Assembly: GCA_934183255.1 (NCBI GenBank)
Contig: CAKPSD010000001.1
Span: forward strand, 186,001 to 250,000
Source: an uncultured Bacilli bacterium
GTDB lineage: Bacteria; Bacillota_I; Bacilli_A; RFN20; DUOF01
DNA length: 64,000 bases
Reading direction: 5' to 3'
Shown here one piece after another: positions 62,766 to 64,000 of this stretch. Made by a program: the position numbers and the translations under genes. Numbering within the stretch: position 1 is the first letter of the stretch; every line of letters begins with the position of its first letter. The notes beneath the pieces are model-generated. The model saw only the letters and a list, made by a program, of their open reading frames with translations. It searched no databases and was not told the DNA's origin.

Positions 62766-64000
62766 TTATTCAGTTCTAAGTGCCACTACTGGATCTTTTT
62801 TAGCAGCCACTTGTGCAGGTATTAAACCAGCAATTAATGTTAATACAATACTAATAGCAATTAAGATAACTGCTCCCATTATAGGAAGAGAAGCCATTGA
62901 TGCAAGACCTGTAAAATGTTTTAAAATAATATTTATAGGAAGTATTAAAAGCAAAGTAATAGCAATACCAAATGTTCCGCTTGCTAAGCCTATAATAAAG
63001 CTTTCTGCCGTAAACACTCTCTTTACATCTTTTTTAGATGCTCCTACACTTCTTAAAACACCAATTTCTTTAGTTCGCTCAATAACAGAAATATAAGTAA
63101 TTATTCCTATCATTATAGAACTAACTACTAGTGATACACTTACGAATGCTACTAAAACATAAGTAATTGCATTTATAATAGTAGATACAGTACTCATAAT
63201 TAATCCAACATAATCAGTATAAGATATTTCATCTCCAGATTCTGCAGTTTCATTATATTTATCAATGAAAGCTTTTACATGTGATTTTGACTCAAATGAA
63301 TTTACATATATTTGTACTGATTCAGGAGTAAGTTCATCTACATATTCAAAACTAGTTGCACTAGAATCTAAAGTATCTTTTGCTAAATTATATTTTGTAT
63401 TATGATAATCTAACATTTGTTTAGTTAAATTTTTAGTGTATGCTATTCCTCCAGTACTCAATGAACCACTGTCTGTTTTATTATTTAATCTAACTACTCC
63501 AGTAATCTTTACTTTATTATTAGTATTTTTAATAGCATTCATATAACATGCATAATATTTTGTGATGTCATATAATGGGTTATTTTCTTCTGTATCTCCT
63601 ACAGTTATTTTTGCTTGATTATAAATTCTGAAATCTACATATTTATTAATAGTATTATCAAATACTATATAATCACTTTCTTCTAGAACTTTGTATTCTA
63701 CTCCAATAATGTCATTATAATCAATTTTCTTTGTATACTTGTTTCCATAAACTAGATTTCTTAATACATTATCTATATCTTCATCACTAAATATACCAAG
63801 TGCATATAAAACCAATTCATCAACTTCATTATTTTTATCTAATACTAATAAAGCATTTCCATCTTCTAAAGTATAATCACCTGCTAATAAATCATATTGA
63901 TCTTTAATTAAAGTTTCATTATCTATCATTTCATAAAAGATTGTTAATTTCATCATGTTAGAGGTAAATGAATTAGAACCACTACCCATGATAGTTTTAG
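62766..64000 (-). CDS. ABC transporter permease, FtsX/MacB type (5' part missing)
   Basis: At least 411 residues; the frame stays open to the right window edge, so the real start lies outside. The visible part is a large soluble outer domain (about 1-260 of what is seen) and three membrane segments, ending in the FtsX domain: ISVIERTKEIGVLRSVGASKKDVKRVFTAESFIIGL, and the terminal AAKKDPVVALRTE. Such permeases pair with an ATPase for export of peptides or lipids or for mechanotransmission; the ATPase is probably beyond the edge. Confidence 0.88.
   Translation of the reverse strand, partial: KTIMGSGSNSFTSNMMKLTIFYEMIDNETLIKDQYDLLAGDYTLEDGNALLVLDKNNEVDELVLYALGIFSDEDIDNVLRNLVYGNKYTKKIDYNDIIGVEYKVLEESDYIVFDNTINKYVDFRIYNQAKITVGDTEENNPLYDITKYYACYMNAIKNTNNKVKITGVVRLNNKTDSGSLSTGGIAYTKNLTKQMLDYHNTKYNLAKDTLDSSATSFEYVDELTPESVQIYVNSFESKSHVKAFIDKYNETAESGDEISYTDYVGLIMSTVSTIINAITYVLVAFVSVSLVVSSIMIGIITYISVIERTKEIGVLRSVGASKKDVKRVFTAESFIIGLASGTFGIAITLLLILPINIILKHFTGLASMASLPIMGAVILIAISIVLTLIAGLIPAQVAAKKDPVVALRTE

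Noticed and set aside
1..64000. UGA used as Trp (Mollicutes code)
   Set aside because: The Trp codons I checked are TGG, and full-length housekeeping proteins result from the standard code.
1..64000. CRISPR arrays, insertion sequences, prophage or rRNA
   Set aside because: No spaced direct repeats, transposase or integrase genes, phage structural genes or rRNA sequence were seen.

Overview
This is an AT-rich (roughly 27-28% G+C), densely coded stretch of a low-GC Gram-positive chromosome, read with the standard code (Trp is TGG in the genes checked). Several blocks keep the Bacillus subtilis gene order: rplU-prp-rpmA-obg; spoIVFB-spoIVFA-minD-minC-radC; (ysoA-like)-tig-lon-engB-spoVID-ysxE; and rnhC/mutS2-uvrC-gerE-gerM. 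Together with the Prp-cleaved form of L27, a T-box before ileS and an L21 leader, this places the organism in class Bacilli. SpoIVFA/FB, a SpoVID-like protein, GerE and GerM, with good sigma-E and sigma-K promoter matches before spoVID and gerE, point to a spore former or a recent descendant of one. clpX, the hemAXCDBL block and mreBCD are missing from their usual places, which suggests a reduced, probably anaerobic gut-type genome. I cannot name the genus.

Layout (most genes are on the minus strand). 1-2461: obg/rpmA/prp/rplU operon with leader and promoter. 2.5-5.7 kb: a small accessory block holding a secreted WHH-nuclease toxin, a SUKH immunity protein and a trypsin-like protease. 5.8-6.7 kb: a LysR regulator. 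6.8-10.4 kb: sporulation, division and radC genes, ending in a double-glycine-leader peptide gene that overlaps radC. 10.5-16.8 kb: accessory enzymes (HAD, S51 peptidase, DUF4932 metalloprotease, a kinase-RdgB fusion, an HD plus ART-like fusion) and tRNA-Ser. 16.9-23.8 kb: protein quality control plus spore coat. 23.9-28.5 kb: a small nucleotide/NAD cluster (HD hydrolase, nucleotidase, NadE, ASCH, TIM barrel) and a hydrolase. 28.7-32.1 kb: tRNA-Arg, a lipoprotein and a HEAT-methyltransferase fusion.

32.2-34.7 kb holds the most striking locus: a 64-residue peptide with nine cysteines, seven of them exactly four residues apart, between two paralogous radical SAM/SPASM maturases. It has its own promoter, a start codon overlapping the first maturase, and a terminator hairpin after the peptide gene. 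This is a strong candidate for a RiPP (ranthipeptide or sactipeptide type) with two maturases and no visible RRE domain, protease or exporter nearby. Next to it (34.7-40.1 kb) are two large paralogous LRR_5 proteins without signal peptides, ending in a shared domain with a clustered-cysteine motif.

40.2-47.1 kb: gerM, a DUF6512 membrane protein, gerE, uvrC, mutS2, rnhC. 47.2-58.1 kb: cell-envelope genes (LtaS-type enzyme, two YwaF-like proteins, a DUF697 protein, a YfhO protein, a large lipoprotein) and a PRPP synthetase. 58.3-62.7 kb: rluD-lspA-ileS under a T-box. The window ends inside an ABC-transporter permease. No rRNA, CRISPR array, insertion sequence or prophage was seen.
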